Positions 23,192 to 24,968 of a DNA stretch of 24,968 nucleotides are shown one piece after another. The translations under genes and the position numbers were made by a program. Below the pieces are notes generated by a model, which had not been told where the DNA came from, did no database searches, and saw nothing but the letters and a program-made list of their open reading frames with translations. The stretch's first letter is position 1; each line of letters begins with the position of its first letter. This stretch comes from Niastella sp966211305 (GTDB lineage Bacteria > Bacteroidota > Bacteroidia > Chitinophagales > Chitinophagaceae). The stretch is from NCBI GenBank assembly GCA_966211305.1, contig CBIHPC010000063.1:1-24968 (forward strand), in the 5' to 3' direction.

Positions 23192-23259
23192 TACGGATAA
23201 CGCTACGTTAAAAATAGCATATTGTTAAATGTATATATGACATAAAAGGCTGGTAACAA

Positions 23260-23333
23260 GGCATTTTGTGGGTTGTGCTGGCGCCAGCGCTTCGAAATGC
23301 ATGCCGGTTCATGCGTAAAATGCCCTAATTTTA
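23260..23333. promoter_or_regulatory. Nested inverted repeats and -7-like box upstream of GH28
   Basis: GGCATTTT (23260-23267) is inverted exactly as AAAATGCC (23317-23324). Inside lies a perfect 12-bp palindrome, GCTGGCGCCAGC, at 23277-23288. Directly after the outer arm, TAATTTTA at 23326-23333 is a near match to TAnnTTTG. The cluster is 36-109 bases ahead of the preferred GH28 start, where an operator or leader structure would be expected. Function is inferred from position only. Confidence 0.4.
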
Positions 23334-23368
23334 CGCCCCGAATCGTTTGCATGTATTTAAAAGAAGCT

Positions 23369-24802
23369 ATGATTGTACAAAATTACCGGGTAAGTCTTCC
23401 AAAGATTGCCTTTGCCGTTCTCATACTATTTACATTTAATGCTAAAGGACAATCTACCGTGTGGACTTCATCTAAACAACCGTTACAGGAAATAGAACAA
23501 TTGCGCAAACTCATCAAGGCGCCTGTATTTAAGAACAGGGATTATAACATTACCGATTATGGCGCCAAAGGCGATAGTACTACAAAAAATTCTGAAGCAT
23601 TCAAAAAAGCGATAGCAGCCTGCAGCGCCAATGGCGGCGGCAGGGTAGTGGTGCCCGCAGGTAAATGGCTTACCGCGCCCATTTATCTTAAAAGCAATGT
23701 AAACCTTCATTTACAGGATAACGCCACCATTCTTTTCAGCCAGGACCCGAAAGATTATCCCATCGTGTTCACCCGCTGGGAAGGCATGGAGTGTATGAAT
23801 TATTCGCCGCAGATCTATGCGTATGGCGAAGAGAATATCGCTATTACGGGTACCGGCACACTCGATGGCAACGCCAACAATGAAGCCTGGTGGAACTGGA
23901 ATGGCAAAAAATCATATGGCTGGAAAGAAGGCATGCCAAAACAAACAAAAGCGCGGGATTCGCTGCATGTACTGATGCACCAGCAGGTTGACCCGCGTAA
24001 ACGGGTGTTTGGCGACGGGCATTACCTGCGTCCGAGTATGTTGCAGCCGTACAACTGTAAAAACATCCTGATCTCGGGAGTGAAAATGGTGAGCTCGCCC
24101 ATGTGGTTCATGAACCCGGTATTATGCGAAAATGTAACCATAGAAAAAGTGAATGTACAGGCGAAAGGCCCCAATACCGATGGTTGCGATCCCGAGGCCT
24201 GCAGGAACGTGATGATAAAAGACTGTTATTTCGATACCGGTGACGATTGCATTGCGATCAAATCGGGCCGCGATGAAGATGGCAGAAGGATCGGCCGGCC
24301 GGCGGAAAACCATATCATTGAAGGTTGTGAAATGAAAGACGGCCACGGTGGTGTGGTGATCGGCAGTGAAATAGCCGGCGGCGCCCGTAATATTTATGCC
24401 ATCAATTGTATTATGGACAGTCCCGAGCTTGACCGGGTGCTGCGGATCAAAACCAGTTCATCGAGAGGTGGGATTATAGAGAATGTATTTATGAAAAATA
24501 TCAAAGTGGGTACGTACAGGGATGCCGCCATTCATTGCAATATGTTTTACGAAGCGCCGGGCAAATTCATGCCCACCATTCGAAATATCTGGGTTGAAAA
24601 CCTGGAGGTGGCCGATGGCGGTGAATACGGCGTATATGTTCATGCCTATAAAGAATCGCCGGTGCAGCATTTACGCCTCGTTAACTGTAACATTAAAGGC
24701 GTTACTACACCAATTAAGATCGATCATGCGCGGGATGTTAAAATGGAAAATGTGAAAATCAACGGCAGCCCGGTTGAACGGCCCGAGGTGCTGGTTAACT
24801 AA
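23369..24802 (+). CDS. GH28 family glycoside hydrolase (polygalacturonase-like)
   Basis: From the ATG at 23369, which follows AAAAGAAGCT, the exported product has 477 residues with a signal peptide ending FNAKGQ; an in-frame ATG at 23351 is also possible. The 32 residues encoded from 23273 do not look like protein. The enzyme is a right-handed beta-helix of GH28, which hydrolyses alpha-1,4-galacturonosyl or related bonds in pectin. All four family motifs are present: NTDG (from N269), GDDC (D292, D293), GHGG (H326) and RIKT (R359, K361). An N-terminal NITDYGAKGD phrase is typical. Whether it is endo- or exo-acting, or acts on rhamnogalacturonan, cannot be told. It may be unrelated to the mannoside operon despite the same strand, since 177 bases with inverted repeats separate them. 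Confidence 0.92.
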   Translation: MIVQNYRVSLPKIAFAVLILFTFNAKGQSTVWTSSKQPLQEIEQLRKLIKAPVFKNRDYNITDYGAKGDSTTKNSEAFKKAIAACSANGGGRVVVPAGKWLTAPIYLKSNVNLHLQDNATILFSQDPKDYPIVFTRWEGMECMNYSPQIYAYGEENIAITGTGTLDGNANNEAWWNWNGKKSYGWKEGMPKQTKARDSLHVLMHQQVDPRKRVFGDGHYLRPSMLQPYNCKNILISGVKMVSSPMWFMNPVLCENVTIEKVNVQAKGPNTDGCDPEACRNVMIKDCYFDTGDDCIAIKSGRDEDGRRIGRPAENHIIEGCEMKDGHGGVVIGSEIAGGARNIYAINCIMDSPELDRVLRIKTSSSRGGIIENVFMKNIKVGTYRDAAIHCNMFYEAPGKFMPTIRNIWVENLEVADGGEYGVYVHAYKESPVQHLRLVNCNIKGVTTPIKIDHARDVKMENVKINGSPVERPEVLVN

Positions 24803-24803
24803 T

Positions 24804-24845
24804 AAAAAAAGACCTCAGCGCGAAACGCCTGAGGTCTTCTTTTTA
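24804..24845 (+). terminator. Strong intrinsic terminator after GH28
   Basis: AGACCTCAG (24810-24818) pairs perfectly with CTGAGGTCT (24829-24837), with a possible extra GCG/CGC pairing around AAA in the loop. It is preceded by an A-tract (24804-24810) and followed by TTCTTTTT, so it can act in both directions. It begins one base after the GH28 stop codon. Confidence 0.88.
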
Positions 24846-24866
24846 CTATCTAAAATTTCATACCAG

Positions 24867-24961
24867 CTATTAATAAGACTACCGCACAGAAACCCTTTCT
24901 CACCTGTATCAATTCTTTCAACTTTTCAACTATTAATGAACCCGCCGCACAGAAAACCTTG
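24867..24961. repeat. Decayed direct repeat at the right edge
   Basis: The segment at 24867-24898 and the one at 24930-24961 agree at 25 of 32 positions, sharing CTATTAAT and CCGCACAGAAA. Between them lies TTCTTTCAACTTTTCAAC and the 13-mer found also at 2777-2789. On the minus strand the right copy would end a frame reading ELTRFSVRRVH then stop (24933-24968), which could be the tail of a convergent gene; the evidence for that gene is very thin. Confidence 0.5.
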
Positions 24962-24968
24962 TCAACTC

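Noticed and set aside
23273..23368. Longer N-terminus of the GH28 gene
   Set aside because: The added residues precede the signal peptide and are encoded by the palindromic upstream region.
1..24968. CRISPR arrays, insertion sequences, tRNA or rRNA genes, SusC/SusD genes
   Set aside because: None were seen: no regularly spaced identical repeats, no transposase frames, no RNA gene signatures and no TonB-dependent receptor sequence.

Overview
The window looks like a chromosomal segment of a Bacteroidota bacterium, most likely a soil-type Chitinophagaceae (Niastella/Chitinophaga-like). This is inferred from the product set (secreted GH92, GH28 and GH51 enzymes), weak A-rich ribosome binding sites, several TAnnTTTG-type -7 promoter elements, and repetitive intergenic text of the AGTTGA / GCGTTAAGC kind. 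No organism was identified directly.

Region by region: (a) 1-104 is the 5' end of a minus-strand gene leaving the window. (b) 240-2687 is a large MscS-type mechanosensitive channel, followed by an 8-bp tandem repeat and a hairpin. It converges on (c) 2836-5400, a secreted GH51 alpha-L-arabinofuranosidase with a GH43-like N-terminal part. (d) 5401-5908 is a repeat-bearing intergenic region. (e) 5909-8802 holds a GT-C (ArnT/PMT-like) membrane glycosyltransferase and an exported PHP-domain phosphoesterase. (f) 8927-11503 holds a YcaQ-type DNA glycosylase and a CNNM/CorC-family membrane protein. (g) 11543-12709 is a stand-alone triple-PAS protein, followed by a small 64-residue protein at 12902-13096. 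(h) 13149-23191 is a mannoside catabolic locus. (i) 23369-24802 is a GH28 pectinase-family enzyme closed by a strong intrinsic terminator.

The core of interest is the locus at 13149-23191. A GntR/UTRA regulator is transcribed divergently from an array of five plus-strand genes: a class I mannose-6-phosphate isomerase with an extra kinase-like N-terminal domain, GH92 alpha-mannosidase 1, a sugar-porter MFS transporter, a ROK sugar kinase, and GH92 alpha-mannosidase 2. Together they form a plausible complete route: exported GH92 enzymes release mannose, MFS imports it, ROK phosphorylates it, and the isomerase yields fructose-6-phosphate. A perfect 16-bp palindrome (13950-13965) lies between regulator and operon and is the obvious candidate operator. 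No SusC/SusD pair lies in the window, so how larger glycans cross the outer membrane is not shown here.

I found no CRISPR array, insertion sequence, tRNA or rRNA. The less ordinary material is the degenerate kinase-like domain fused to the isomerase, the GH43-like/GH51 fusion, the palindrome-rich intergenic segments and a decayed direct repeat at the right edge. Nothing here clearly demonstrates a wholly new system.
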